Shown piece by piece: positions 34,810-43,704 of a stretch of DNA of 64,000 nucleotides; positions within the stretch are counted from its first letter, which is position 1; every line of letters begins with the position of its first letter. The translations under genes and the position numbers were made by a program. Source of the stretch: Desulfomonilia bacterium (lineage in GTDB: Bacteria; Desulfobacterota; Desulfomonilia; UBA1062); the NCBI GenBank assembly GCA_036567785.1, contig DATCTV010000062.1:124001-188000 (forward strand). The letters run 5' to 3'. The notes beneath the pieces were generated by a model. That model made no database searches. It had not been told where the DNA came from and was given only the letters and a program-made list of their open reading frames with translations.

Positions 34810-35229
34810 ATGGGAGTTGAAATCTCTATTGTTTATGAGGGTGATCTGCACTGCACGGCAGAACACTCTATTTCCGGTCAAAAAATCATCACGGATGCGC
34901 CGCTAGATAACGGTGGCAGAGGCGAGGCATTTTCTCCCACAGATCTTGTCGGCGCAGCCCTGGGAACATGTATTATCACAGTCATGGACCTTGTTGCCAA
35001 ACGTTCAGGGATAGACTTGAAAGGAACAAAAGTACATGTGATCAAAGATATGACGTCAATTCCTGCGAGACGGATCGGCAAACTCACGGTTGAAATAACT
35101 TACCCGGAAGGTTTGAACCTGTCCGAAGCCGACAGAACGAAACTTGAAAAAACTGCCCATACATGTCCTGTTAAGCAGAGCCTTTGTAAGGATGTTGAGG
35201 TTGTGATCAATTTCAGCCTTCCATCCTGA
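34810..35229 (+). CDS. OsmC/Ohr family peroxidase-like protein
   Basis: This 139-residue cytoplasmic thiol protein of the OsmC family reduces organic hydroperoxides. The start at ATG 34810 is chosen because GGGAGGGG lies just upstream; the longer frame would run back into the divergent MFS gene. The two reactive cysteines are in LGTCIITVM (near 56) and HTCPVKQSL (near 118), on the usual central helix and following strand. The next gene is a Crp/Fnr-type regulator 38 nt downstream on the same strand, so the two may form an oxidative or redox-responsive pair. Confidence 0.92.
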   Translation: MGVEISIVYEGDLHCTAEHSISGQKIITDAPLDNGGRGEAFSPTDLVGAALGTCIITVMDLVAKRSGIDLKGTKVHVIKDMTSIPARRIGKLTVEITYPEGLNLSEADRTKLEKTAHTCPVKQSLCKDVEVVINFSLPS

Positions 35230-35267
35230 ACGATTCATGCTGCAGGTGAAGTAAACAGGAATAGTGT

Positions 35268-35921
35268 ATGGATATAATCAGCTTGTTTGAAAAAAGCGAT
35301 CTTTTTGCAGGTATGGAGGATGAGCTTAAAACCCTGCGTGCCGCCGGGTCAGTAAAAAACATGTCACATGCGGAACTTCTTTTTACCGAAGGTGAACCCG
35401 GTAAATACTTCTATCTTCTTGTTGATGGAGGGGTAAGGCTTTTCAAGACTTCTGCTTCAGGGCAGGAGGTGGATATTAGGCTTGTCAGGCCAGGAGAAAT
35501 ATTTGCCGAACTGATACTGTTTGAAAGGGATACGTATCCGGTAAGCGCAATGGCCGTTATGCCCAGCACCGTGTTCGCTGTTAACAGGGATGCTTTTTAT
35601 GATCTGCTTTCAAAAGAGCCTTTCAGAAAAAAATTCATTATCAGTCTGATGCAAAAGCAGCGCTATCTTGCAGAACGCATCATGTACCTGATGTCGTATG
35701 ATGTTGAGGAGCGGTTTTTCCGTTTTCTCCTCGATCATTACGGATGTTTCAATGAAATCCGGATAGATATACCGAAAAAAGACATCGCATCTGCGATCGG
35801 AACGATCCCGGAAACATTCTCAAGGCTTATCGCAAGGCTTAAAAATCACGGGGCAATAGAGTGGGAGGGAAACCGCCTTAAGGTAAACCCTGAATGGTGG
35901 GAAATGTATCAGGATGAATAA
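35268..35921 (+). CDS. Crp/Fnr family transcriptional regulator
   Basis: This 217-residue activator/repressor has an N-terminal cyclic-nucleotide-binding-type beta roll (about 10-120: MSHAELLFTEGEPGKYFYLL...GEIFAELILF) and a C-terminal helix-turn-helix (IPKKDIASAIGTIPETFSRLIARL, recognition helix PETFSRLIARL). The E-T-x-S-R pattern resembles FNR-type readout of TTGAT half-sites. There are no N-terminal Cys clusters, so it is not an Fe-S Fnr. Whether it binds cAMP is unclear, though a class I cyclase-like gene lies 5 kb away. Follows the OsmC gene. Confidence 0.92.
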   Translation: MDIISLFEKSDLFAGMEDELKTLRAAGSVKNMSHAELLFTEGEPGKYFYLLVDGGVRLFKTSASGQEVDIRLVRPGEIFAELILFERDTYPVSAMAVMPSTVFAVNRDAFYDLLSKEPFRKKFIISLMQKQRYLAERIMYLMSYDVEERFFRFLLDHYGCFNEIRIDIPKKDIASAIGTIPETFSRLIARLKNHGAIEWEGNRLKVNPEWWEMYQDE

Positions 35922-35935
35922 ATATTCAATAAGAG

Positions 35936-37366
35936 TTACAGCTTCTCCCAGGTTGTCCCTGCAGGCGAGTCCTTTAACTGTATTCCCTTATCCTTAAGTA
36001 TCTCCCTGATTTCATCGGCGCGTTTAAAGTCCCTGTTTTTTCGTGCGGTATTCCGCTCATTGATAAATGCCTCGATGTCTGTTTCGGTAAGGCCTGCATC
36101 TGTGAGGCCTGAATGCTTCATCATTTCAAGAAATGCAGCAGGTTCTTCCTCAAGAATTCCGAGCACATCATTAATCAGTCTTATTGCTCCTGCCATTGAT
36201 GTCTTATCCATTGCAGTGAGGGATGAAGCTTCGTTTAATGTCTTGTTAACCGAGGTAGTAAGTTCATGAATACAGGCTATTGCACGTGCAGTGTTGAAGT
36301 CGTCGCACATGGCTTCATCGAATGAGGTCATGAAAGATTGAACAACTTCCGGCAGTCTGGATTCTTCTGAAGATTCCGCTGAAAGGTTGACACGTTCAAG
36401 CATCTCATAAAATCTGATAAGTGTCTGTCTTGATGTCTCAAGCGCTTCTTCTGAATAGTCGATAGGCGTCCTGTAGTGACTGGATACAAGCATGAGTCTC
36501 AATATTTCGGGGTGAGTTGTCTTTGTAATCTCCCTGATTGTGAGGAAATTCCCCAGCGATTTGCTCATTTTTTCGCCGTTAATCGTTACAAAGCCATTGT
36601 GAACCCAGTAGCGGACAAAGGTCTTTTCATATACACCTTCGGACTGGGCTATCTCGTTTTCATGATGAGGGAACATCAGGTCCTTGCCGCCGCCATGGAT
36701 ATCAAGCTGAGGTCCAAGATAATGTGTGCTCATGGCTGAGCATTCTATATGCCAGCCGGGCCTGCCCTGTGACCAGGGGCTGTCCCACAGCGGTTCTCCA
36801 GGCTTGCTTTTTTTCCAGAGCGCGAAATCGAGAGGGTCTTCCTTGCTTTCATCGATATCAACCCTGGCACCTGCAATCATCTCTTCGAGCCTGCGGCCGC
36901 TCAGGTAGCCGTAAGGCCTGAATTTCGAAACCCTGTAATAAACACTGCCGTCCGACTCATATGCGAGGCCCTTTTCTATTAAGGTTTTGACCATTTCGAT
37001 GATCTGCGGGATATGCTCGGTGGCCCTGGGTTCGATATCGGGCTTCTTTACCCTCAGAATATCCATGTCTTTTGAAAATTCATCTATATAGCGCTCTGCC
37101 AGTTCCTGAGAAGAAACGCCTTCTTTATTGGCTCGGGCGATTATCTTGTCGTCGACATCCGTATAATTTCGCACATAGGTCAGGTCGAAACCTTTGTGAC
37201 GAAGGAACCTTGATATTACATCAAACACAATCTGGCTTCTTGCATGTCCGATGTGGCACATGTCATATACGGTCATTCCGCAGACATACATGCCGACTTT
37301 ATTGCCGCTGATCGGTTTGAATTCCTTCTTCTTCTTTTCCGGTGTCGAGTATATTTCCAGAGCCAT
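35936..37366 (-). CDS. cysS: Cysteinyl-tRNA synthetase
   Basis: This 476-residue class I aminoacyl-tRNA synthetase charges tRNA-Cys. The HIGH motif is exact (HIGH at 38-41) after the zinc ligand Cys29 (YVCGMTVYD). The second zinc ligands are in WHIECSAMS and the HHENE stretch. KMSKS is exact (EKMSKSLGN). The C-terminal DALR and tail domains (FINERNTARKNRDFKRADEIR) are complete. Last gene of the carD-PIN/TRAM-ispD-ispF-cysS minus-strand cluster, five nt after ispF ends. Confidence 0.98.
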   Translation of the reverse strand: MALEIYSTPEKKKKEFKPISGNKVGMYVCGMTVYDMCHIGHARSQIVFDVISRFLRHKGFDLTYVRNYTDVDDKIIARANKEGVSSQELAERYIDEFSKDMDILRVKKPDIEPRATEHIPQIIEMVKTLIEKGLAYESDGSVYYRVSKFRPYGYLSGRRLEEMIAGARVDIDESKEDPLDFALWKKSKPGEPLWDSPWSQGRPGWHIECSAMSTHYLGPQLDIHGGGKDLMFPHHENEIAQSEGVYEKTFVRYWVHNGFVTINGEKMSKSLGNFLTIREITKTTHPEILRLMLVSSHYRTPIDYSEEALETSRQTLIRFYEMLERVNLSAESSEESRLPEVVQSFMTSFDEAMCDDFNTARAIACIHELTTSVNKTLNEASSLTAMDKTSMAGAIRLINDVLGILEEEPAAFLEMMKHSGLTDAGLTETDIEAFINERNTARKNRDFKRADEIREILKDKGIQLKDSPAGTTWEKL

Positions 37367-37371
37367 ATGTC

Positions 37372-37854
37372 CTAATCCGTCCTTTCTTCCAGAAGTACCA
37401 CTGCCTGGGCTGCAATTGCATTGGAACTGCCGATTTCGCCCAGCCCTTCGGATGTCCTGAACTTGATCGAAACCTGAGTTTTACTAATGCCTGCTGCTCT
37501 GGATACCATATCCGTCATTGCCTCACGGTATCCCGACAGTTTCGGTTTTTCGCAGATGCAGTTGCAGTCAATATTTGAGATTGTGTAGCCTTTTTTTGCC
37601 TTTTCGGCAATTGTTTCAAGCATCCTGATTGAATATATGTCTTTTGTTTCCTGTGAGTTATCAGGGAACATGACGCCTATGTCACCCATGGCAAGGGCGC
37701 CGAGTATTGCATCGCATATGGCGTGTATTATGACATCACCGTCGGAATGACCCAGAAGGCCTTTTTCAAAAGGGATTGTTATTCCGCCCAGTACAAGCGG
37801 CCTGCCTTCGACAAGTCTATGAATGTCAAATCCTGTTCCGATTCTGAAAGGCAT
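37372..37854 (-). CDS. ispF: 2-C-methyl-D-erythritol 2,4-cyclodiphosphate synthase
   Basis: This is the 160-residue MEP-pathway enzyme that forms the cyclic diphosphate from CDP-ME 2-phosphate, as a trimer with a zinc site. Zinc ligands Asp10 and His12 lie in GFDIHRL, with His in LLGHSDGDV. The C-terminal KFRTSEGLGEIGSSNAIAAQA motif is typical. The gene overlaps the end of ispD by 29 nt, so the two are translationally coupled but not fused as in some proteobacteria. Confidence 0.97.
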   Translation of the reverse strand: MPFRIGTGFDIHRLVEGRPLVLGGITIPFEKGLLGHSDGDVIIHAICDAILGALAMGDIGVMFPDNSQETKDIYSIRMLETIAEKAKKGYTISNIDCNCICEKPKLSGYREAMTDMVSRAAGISKTQVSIKFRTSEGLGEIGSSNAIAAQAVVLLEERTD

Positions 37855-38506
37855 AAATCGCCTCCGCCAATATCATGTCTTCAGGAAGCGTTATCTTGAT
37901 GTTGAAACGCTCGCCCTCCACCATCCTGACCGTTCCGCCTGATTCCTCGATAAGAATACTGTCATCGGTCGGTATATAGTCTCTCCCCATTGCCATTCTG
38001 TGCGCATCCAATATCTTATTCATCTTGAACGCCTGGGGCGTCTGGACTGCAAAGAGATTTTCACGCGGTACTGTTTTCATGATAAAACCGTTTTCAGCAA
38101 TTTTGATTGTATCCGTAACAGGCAGAACCGGAATGCATCCATCCGCATCTCTTGTTCCTTTGATCAATTTCTTTATAAGGTTAAATGTTATGAATGGCCT
38201 GACGCCGTCATGAATCAGAACGACATCACAATTCCCAGCGGCATCAAGACCGTTCATCACCGAATCATGTCTTGCTTTTCCCCCGGGTACGATTTTGATT
38301 TCATTGTTGAATCCATTCAGGCAGGACTGCATCACTTCTACATCTTCTTCAGGAACAACAACAATGATCCGGTCTATTTCGGGGATGTCAAAGTGTTTTA
38401 CTGCAATCTTGAGAACAAGTTCACCTTTGAGATTTATAAACTGTTTCTTTCCGCCGAATCTTTTGCCGCTGCCTCCTGCTACGACTATCGCACTACAGGT
38501 TTCCAT
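37826..38506 (-). CDS. ispD: 2-C-methyl-D-erythritol 4-phosphate cytidylyltransferase
   Basis: This 226-residue MEP-pathway enzyme couples MEP to CTP. The nucleotide-binding loop is VVAGGSGKRFGGKKQF near residues 8-23. VLIHDGVRPF and the NLFAVQTPQAFK segment are family hallmarks, and the terminal PEDMILAEAI is standard. The start overlaps the end of the PIN/TRAM gene (14 nt), and its own end overlaps ispF. This dense overlap supports one operon. Confidence 0.97.
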   Translation of the reverse strand: METCSAIVVAGGSGKRFGGKKQFINLKGELVLKIAVKHFDIPEIDRIIVVVPEEDVEVMQSCLNGFNNEIKIVPGGKARHDSVMNGLDAAGNCDVVLIHDGVRPFITFNLIKKLIKGTRDADGCIPVLPVTDTIKIAENGFIMKTVPRENLFAVQTPQAFKMNKILDAHRMAMGRDYIPTDDSILIEESGGTVRMVEGERFNIKITLPEDMILAEAIYAFQNRNRI

Positions 38507-39479
38507 TCTTCGATGAGGCGAATATCATGCGGCCTGCAGGAGTCTGCAGGATAGAAGTTACAACTGCTTCAACTTCGGTATTCAAAAGGCTTTCGCCCTG
38601 TTCGATTACGACCATTGTCCCGTCGTCGAGGTAGGCTACGCCCTGACCCTTTTCCTTGCCCTGTTTTGTAACGGTAACCGTAAGTGTTTCGCCCGGGAGA
38701 ATGATAGGTTTAATGGCATTTGCAAGGAGGTTTATATTAAGGACATTTACACCTCTGATCTGAGCCACTTTATTCAGATTGAAATCATTTGTAATTATGT
38801 CGGCATCAAGTTCTTTTGCAAGGGAGATAAGCTTCGAATCGACCTCTTTGACTTTGGAATATTCGGTTTCGTTAATCTCTATCTTGATGTTTGGAATGGT
38901 CTGGAGTTTGTTCAATACATCAAGCCCCCGCCTTCCTCTGGCTCTTTTAAGACCGTCTGTAGAGTCTGCTATATGCTGAAGTTCATTAAGGACAAACTGG
39001 GGCACGATTATCCTGCCCTCTATAAATCCTGTTGCGCAGATATCAGGTATCCTGCCGTCGATTATTACGCTGGTATCGAGTATCTTGGAGCGGGGTGCCC
39101 CTGTATTCTTTTTTCTTGCAAACACAGGAAGATTTCCAAGTTCTTTGCCCCAGCTAACCCCTATTGAATATCCGAGGTAGCCGAAAATTACGTTTAAGAT
39201 AAAGAAAATATAAATTCCGCCTTGGAGATTATCGAGGAAATTATATCCGATGAGGCTTCCTATGATGAGCCCCAATATCGTGCAGAGAAGTCCACCAACA
39301 TAAGCCATGGGGTGCAGTGCATAACCCCGCATCTCTGAGAATACTATCGAGGCAAAGGATAAAAGTCCGATTGCTGGCAATATGACAAGCCAGTACCATT
39401 CCTTCATATTTTGCCGTGCATAAGTGAAAGTACCGTAAAAAATTATTACTGCGATAGCTAGTCTGACCACCCACTTCAT
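38493..39479 (-). CDS. Membrane-anchored PIN/TRAM domain protein (YacL-like)
   Basis: The 328-residue protein has about four N-terminal membrane helices (to about 115), then a PIN ribonuclease-type domain (ILDTSVIIDGRI, with acidic site residues; QHIADSTDGLKRARGRRGLDVL; DADIITNDFNL), and a C-terminal TRAM domain (about 265-328). This is the YacL architecture seen beside ispD and carD in many bacteria. Function is not well established; a nuclease role is inferred from the PIN fold. It lies between carD and ispD in the same operon. Confidence 0.92.
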   Translation of the reverse strand: MKWVVRLAIAVIIFYGTFTYARQNMKEWYWLVILPAIGLLSFASIVFSEMRGYALHPMAYVGGLLCTILGLIIGSLIGYNFLDNLQGGIYIFFILNVIFGYLGYSIGVSWGKELGNLPVFARKKNTGAPRSKILDTSVIIDGRIPDICATGFIEGRIIVPQFVLNELQHIADSTDGLKRARGRRGLDVLNKLQTIPNIKIEINETEYSKVKEVDSKLISLAKELDADIITNDFNLNKVAQIRGVNVLNINLLANAIKPIILPGETLTVTVTKQGKEKGQGVAYLDDGTMVVIEQGESLLNTEVEAVVTSILQTPAGRMIFASSKNGNL

Positions 39480-39501
39480 ATCAGTTCATCCTTAAAAAAT
39501 A

Positions 39502-39987
39502 TCATTCTTTGCCTAGGGCATCCGTAATCTTCTTCTCTACCGCTGTTTTATCGAGCTTTCTTGAGATGAAAATTTCGTTAACCAGCAGTGTCTTGGCTGT
39601 ATCATACATCTTTCGTTCGCCAAAAGAAAGTTCTTTGCCTTTTTTCAATATATTAAGGTCTCTCAGTACCTCGGCGATTTCGGTAGCGTTACCGCTTTTT
39701 ATTTTTTCCATATATTCCCTGTAGCGGCGGTTCCATGTCTGGTTGTCGATATGTACGTCCTTCTGCCTTAAAATGCTGTAAACCTTATCAATCTCACTTT
39801 TGCCTATTAATGGTCTTATCCCAACGTTTTTAATATTGTTTACAGGAACCATGACAGTCATCTGGGTATCGAGGACTTTCATTATCATAAATGAAAGTTT
39901 AGTGCCTGAAATATCTCTTTCTTCGATTGATTCAATTTCAGCTACACCATGAGCGGGATAAACAACCACATCAGCAACTTTGAACAT
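39502..39987 (-). CDS. carD: CarD/CdnL family RNA polymerase-binding regulator
   Basis: This 161-residue protein binds the RNA polymerase beta subunit and stabilises promoter open complexes, especially for rRNA and housekeeping genes. The N-terminal Tudor-like domain reads MFKVADVVVYPAHGVAEI, and the helical C-terminal DNA-binding part contains NRRYREYMEKIKSGN. The start at ATG 39987 is preferred (AAAGGA nine nt upstream). The longer frame only adds residues unlike the family. A good promoter lies 27 nt upstream. First gene of the cysS cluster. Confidence 0.93.
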   Translation of the reverse strand: MFKVADVVVYPAHGVAEIESIEERDISGTKLSFMIMKVLDTQMTVMVPVNNIKNVGIRPLIGKSEIDKVYSILRQKDVHIDNQTWNRRYREYMEKIKSGNATEIAEVLRDLNILKKGKELSFGERKMYDTAKTLLVNEIFISRKLDKTAVEKKITDALGKE

Positions 39988-40013
39988 GTTTGATTTTCCT
40001 TTCAATTCCAAAA

Positions 40014-40042
40014 ATAATATCAAACGCTGGGAAATAAGTCAA
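40014..40042 (-). promoter_or_regulatory. Sigma70-type promoter of the carD-to-cysS operon
   Basis: Read on the minus strand: TTGACT (40037-40042), 17-nt spacer, TATTAT (40014-40019), ten of twelve consensus positions. Its -10 box lies 26 nt before the carD ATG, implying a very short leader. Confidence 0.65.
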
Positions 40043-40098
40043 CATAACCGCTGGCATACTCTTGACTTTGATACCTTTGATATGAGAATCATTGATAT

Positions 40099-40950
40099 AT
40101 GAATTATCCGAATATCGATCCTGTTCTTGTTAACATCTGGGGCCCATTACAGATAAGATGGTACGGACTTATGTATGTAATTGGCTTTGTATTGGCCTTT
40201 CTGATTATAAATTCAGCATCGAAAAGGAGACAAAACGGCCTGTCAAGACTTGATATTGAGGATTTGTTTGCTTACTCGATTGCAGGCCTGATCATCGGTG
40301 CCCGTCTAGGTTACTGCATTATCTATGATTTTTCATATTTCATGTTAAGACCGATAGAAATTTTCATGCCATGGAATGGCGGGATGTCTTTTCATGGAGG
40401 ACTTATTGGCCTTCTTGCTGCCGGATATATATTTGCAAAAAGAAGAAGGAAAAACTTCCTGATGCTTGCTGATATGGGAGCTCTCGGTGCCCCTCCCGGC
40501 CTCTTTTTCGGAAGGATAGGGAACTTCATTAATGGCGAACTGTATGGACGTGTTACCGATGTCCCATGGGGTATGATTTTTCCCGGGGGAGGTCCGCTGC
40601 CAAGGCATCCGTCACAGCTGTATGAAGCATCCCTGGAGGGGTTGGTACTGTTCCTTATCGTATTCGGGATCAGCTTTAAATCGAAAATAAACGGCATGCT
40701 GCTGTCGGCATTTCTTTTCTTTTATGGGCTGTTCAGATTCATACTGGAATTTTTCAGACAGCCTGATGTTCAGAAAGGATTCGTAATAGGTCCCTTCAGT
40801 ATGGGGCAAGTGCTCTGCTTCATGATGATGGCGCTTGGGATATATGTCTTTTTTTATGCAAGATCCCGTAAAGAAGTTGAAAATCCAGTATCAGAGAAAC
40901 AAACGGCCGTTAAGCGGTCAAAGCCTAAAAATAAAAAGGCAAAACCCTGA
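40099..40950 (+). CDS. lgt: Prolipoprotein diacylglyceryl transferase
   Basis: This 283-residue, seven-helix inner-membrane enzyme adds diacylglycerol to the lipobox Cys of exported lipoproteins, of which this window encodes at least five. The Lgt signature GRIGNFINGELYG lies near 138-150, and RHPSQLYEA, with catalytic-region residues, near 170. The C-terminus is Lys-rich and cytoplasmic. Divergent from carD. The cyclase-like gene starts six nt after its stop. Confidence 0.97.
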   Translation: MNYPNIDPVLVNIWGPLQIRWYGLMYVIGFVLAFLIINSASKRRQNGLSRLDIEDLFAYSIAGLIIGARLGYCIIYDFSYFMLRPIEIFMPWNGGMSFHGGLIGLLAAGYIFAKRRRKNFLMLADMGALGAPPGLFFGRIGNFINGELYGRVTDVPWGMIFPGGGPLPRHPSQLYEASLEGLVLFLIVFGISFKSKINGMLLSAFLFFYGLFRFILEFFRQPDVQKGFVIGPFSMGQVLCFMMMALGIYVFFYARSRKEVENPVSEKQTAVKRSKPKNKKAKP

Positions 40951-40956
40951 TAATGT

Positions 40957-42855
40957 ATGATTCACAGCAGCAGGCTTATCTCAAATAAAAGGGCCTTTTT
41001 GAACTACAACCGTTATAAACACAGAATAATGTATGAGAATGACTCACTCCGAGCAGATCTTGTACTGAAACTGATTCCCTTGCTTCTTCACTTGAATCAT
41101 TCTGGATTTCCTGGCTACTCGGGAAATGAAGACTGCCCCTGCGGTATAAAAATCATGAAAAGGCCTGTAGAATCTCAAATGGATATCATTTCAATGATAC
41201 CTGAAAAAATATCCATCAGGTCAATTCAGGAGAGCATGCCCAGAATACGTGAAATTGAAGGAATATTTACAATAGGCAGTCTCGGAAGTGTCGCTGAAAC
41301 GAAAGACAGCGACTGTGACATATGGGTTGTAGTCAATGCCGCTGATATAGGCGAAAAACGGATGAAAATGCTTGGAAAAAAACTTGAAATAATAAGCAGA
41401 TGGGCTTCTGGCTTATACAATATGGATGTATTTTTTTTTCTGCTGGATGCTGAAGATGTTAAAAAAAACAATTTCGGGGCTATTTCTCATGAGGGGGCGG
41501 GATCATCACTAAAGAGTCTTCTCAAGGAAGAGTTTTACAGGACAATGACTCTGATTGAAGGCAGGATTCCAGTCTGGTGGATAATACCGGCAGAAGGAAA
41601 TAAATATTTTTACAATGAGACATTAGACGGTTTGTCGAATATCGACGGGATAAATGCTGATGACTTTATCGATCTCGGGGACCTTGATGAAATTCCAAGG
41701 GATGAGCTTCTGGGCGCTGCCTTGTGGCAGATGCACAAGGCCTTGAGCGATCCGCTTAAAAGCGTTTTGAAGATGGCACAGGTCAGAATGCATCTTGAGA
41801 CAAAAGGCGGAGCGGAATTATTCTGCAATAATCTGAAAAAAAAAGTCCATGAAGCGAAGTATAATGAAATAATTGACCCGTATATAGAGGCATTCAAAAG
41901 TATTGAAAGACATTACTCCCAGGAAGGAAATTCCCATACTGCAGATTTGATGAGAAAATGCATCTATCTCAAATCATTGCCGGAAATCAGACCTAATGAC
42001 CTGCTTTCAACCGGAGATAATCATAAACGGACAATGATTTCAGAGCTGATTAAAGAATGGGGATGGTCCTTAAAGACTATTGAGCACCTTAATGCATTTC
42101 CCGACTGGAATATTAAAACCTATAAACTTTTCGGTAACCATATACATGAATTTTTAAACAGGTCGGCTATGGCGCTTCTTAAAGATGCCACGTCTTCCGG
42201 TACGAAGGCTGATATCTCTCAAGATATGGAAATAGAGGTATTAAGACGGAGAATAGAATCCGTATATGTCAGAAAAGAGGATAAGATAGAGACTGAAAAG
42301 AGGATTCAGAAGAATGAGAAGCCATATGATGACCTTTATTTCGGTTTTTCAAAAGGGGTGTGGGAAGTATTCAATAATCCGGATTATACAGATAAATCAG
42401 GCGTGATATCATCAGCGAGGAGGATTTCTTCCGTAATAGCATGGCTGGTTTTAAACAGGCGATTCAGCAGCACGACTTCATGTCATATGCTTCCGAATGC
42501 CACCAGTGTTTATCTGTCCGATGTCCAGAGCCTGATGAGAGACCTTGTTAAAAAGATACCTGATGCGGCTTCGATAGGACTCGACAGGGATTCCTTGATG
42601 AAAAGCATGTCTCTCAGTTCCGTAATTCTTATTGGAAATCTCGAGCAGCCTTTGTCTCCATCCATAAAGGAAATCGATGTGATAGCACTGAATACCTGGA
42701 GTGAGATTTATTGTATGCAGATGGACAGGGAAGAATTGAAATTATGGTTTAAAAGTTTTGGATCCAGGGATACAAAAATCAGTATCTGGCTGCCGGGAAG
42801 CGGTGATTCAAAAAGTCTGGCAAGGGAGCTGATGTCAATTATAAGAGAGGGGTGA
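40957..42855 (+). CDS. Class I adenylate cyclase-like nucleotidyltransferase
   Basis: This 632-residue protein resembles enterobacterial CyaA (class I) in its catalytic half. The Pol-beta-type site reads IGSLGSVAETKDSDCDIW, with likely metal Asp119 and Asp121. The downstream signature DLGDLDEIPRDELLGAALW and the KSVLKMAQVRMHLE helix match the CyaA pattern. The C-terminal half (from about 430) is not the usual regulatory domain of CyaA. Product is presumably cAMP; a Crp/Fnr-type gene lies 5 kb upstream. Start ATG 40957 lies close behind lgt; the later ATG at 41032 cannot be ruled out. The nitrilase gene starts 4 nt after its stop. Confidence 0.8.
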   Translation: MIHSSRLISNKRAFLNYNRYKHRIMYENDSLRADLVLKLIPLLLHLNHSGFPGYSGNEDCPCGIKIMKRPVESQMDIISMIPEKISIRSIQESMPRIREIEGIFTIGSLGSVAETKDSDCDIWVVVNAADIGEKRMKMLGKKLEIISRWASGLYNMDVFFFLLDAEDVKKNNFGAISHEGAGSSLKSLLKEEFYRTMTLIEGRIPVWWIIPAEGNKYFYNETLDGLSNIDGINADDFIDLGDLDEIPRDELLGAALWQMHKALSDPLKSVLKMAQVRMHLETKGGAELFCNNLKKKVHEAKYNEIIDPYIEAFKSIERHYSQEGNSHTADLMRKCIYLKSLPEIRPNDLLSTGDNHKRTMISELIKEWGWSLKTIEHLNAFPDWNIKTYKLFGNHIHEFLNRSAMALLKDATSSGTKADISQDMEIEVLRRRIESVYVRKEDKIETEKRIQKNEKPYDDLYFGFSKGVWEVFNNPDYTDKSGVISSARRISSVIAWLVLNRRFSSTTSCHMLPNATSVYLSDVQSLMRDLVKKIPDAASIGLDRDSLMKSMSLSSVILIGNLEQPLSPSIKEIDVIALNTWSEIYCMQMDREELKLWFKSFGSRDTKISIWLPGSGDSKSLARELMSIIREG

Positions 42856-42858
42856 TAC

Positions 42859-43704
42859 TTGACCGCAAATAAGGTAAAAGTTGGATTGTGCCAGTTGAAG
42901 CAGAGCATTGACATTGCCGATAATATCAGAAAAGCGGCCGGCATGACAGAAGAAGCTGCCGAAAACGGGGCCTCGATAGCAGTCCTTCCAGAGATGTTTC
43001 TGTGTCCATATGAGCCGTTTCATATTAAAAAAGCGGTTAACAGATCCGAATATGCAATTGATCTGTTAAAGAAGAAGGCACAGGAAAATCGGATATATAT
43101 AATTGCCGGAAGCTTGCCGTTCTCCGTTGGAGGGGCGAAACCTTTCAACAGGTCGTTTGTGATTGATCCTGAAGGCGAGGAAGTATACTTTCATGATAAA
43201 ATACACCTGTTCGACTGTGATCCTCCGGGTGGGCCGAAAGTAATTGAATCTGCAACAGTGAAACCCGGAAACATGCTGGGTGCGTTTAAAACGCCATGGG
43301 GTATGTGTTCGGTTATTGTCTGTTATGATATAAGGTTTACTCAATTGACGCAGCTCCTTGCAAATATGGGAGTAAGCATGATGTTTGTCCCAGCCGCTTT
43401 TTCCATGACAACCGGGCCGGCGCACTGGGAGATGCTGGTAAGGATGCGTGCCATGGAACTGCAGGGGTTTGTTGCAGGCGTACAGCCTGCCAGAAATAAT
43501 GACTTTAAGTATATTCCATATGGCCACTCGATTGTTGCCGGACCATTCGGCGATGTTATTGCAGATCTGGGAGAAGGCGAGTCTTTAAGAGTAATAGAGA
43601 TCGACCTGAATGAATGCCAGAATCTGAAAAAAAGATTTCCCCTGCTAGAACACCGGAGATCCGATCTTTACAGGACGGTATGGTTGAATGAAGATAGTAA
43701 TTAA
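42859..43704 (+). CDS. Nitrilase superfamily amidase, omega-amidase-like
   Basis: This 281-residue carbon-nitrogen hydrolase has a complete catalytic triad: Glu45 (VLPEMFLC), Lys114 (HDKIHLFD) and Cys155 (IVCYDIRF). Family members closest in motif hydrolyse alpha-keto-glutaramate or similar amides, but the substrate is not certain. A TTG start is accepted because AGAGGGG lies six nt upstream and the following residues (KVKVGLCQLK) form the first strand. It starts four nt after the cyclase gene and overlaps the ABC ATPase gene by 17 nt. Confidence 0.92.
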   Translation: MTANKVKVGLCQLKQSIDIADNIRKAAGMTEEAAENGASIAVLPEMFLCPYEPFHIKKAVNRSEYAIDLLKKKAQENRIYIIAGSLPFSVGGAKPFNRSFVIDPEGEEVYFHDKIHLFDCDPPGGPKVIESATVKPGNMLGAFKTPWGMCSVIVCYDIRFTQLTQLLANMGVSMMFVPAAFSMTTGPAHWEMLVRMRAMELQGFVAGVQPARNNDFKYIPYGHSIVAGPFGDVIADLGEGESLRVIEIDLNECQNLKKRFPLLEHRRSDLYRTVWLNEDSN

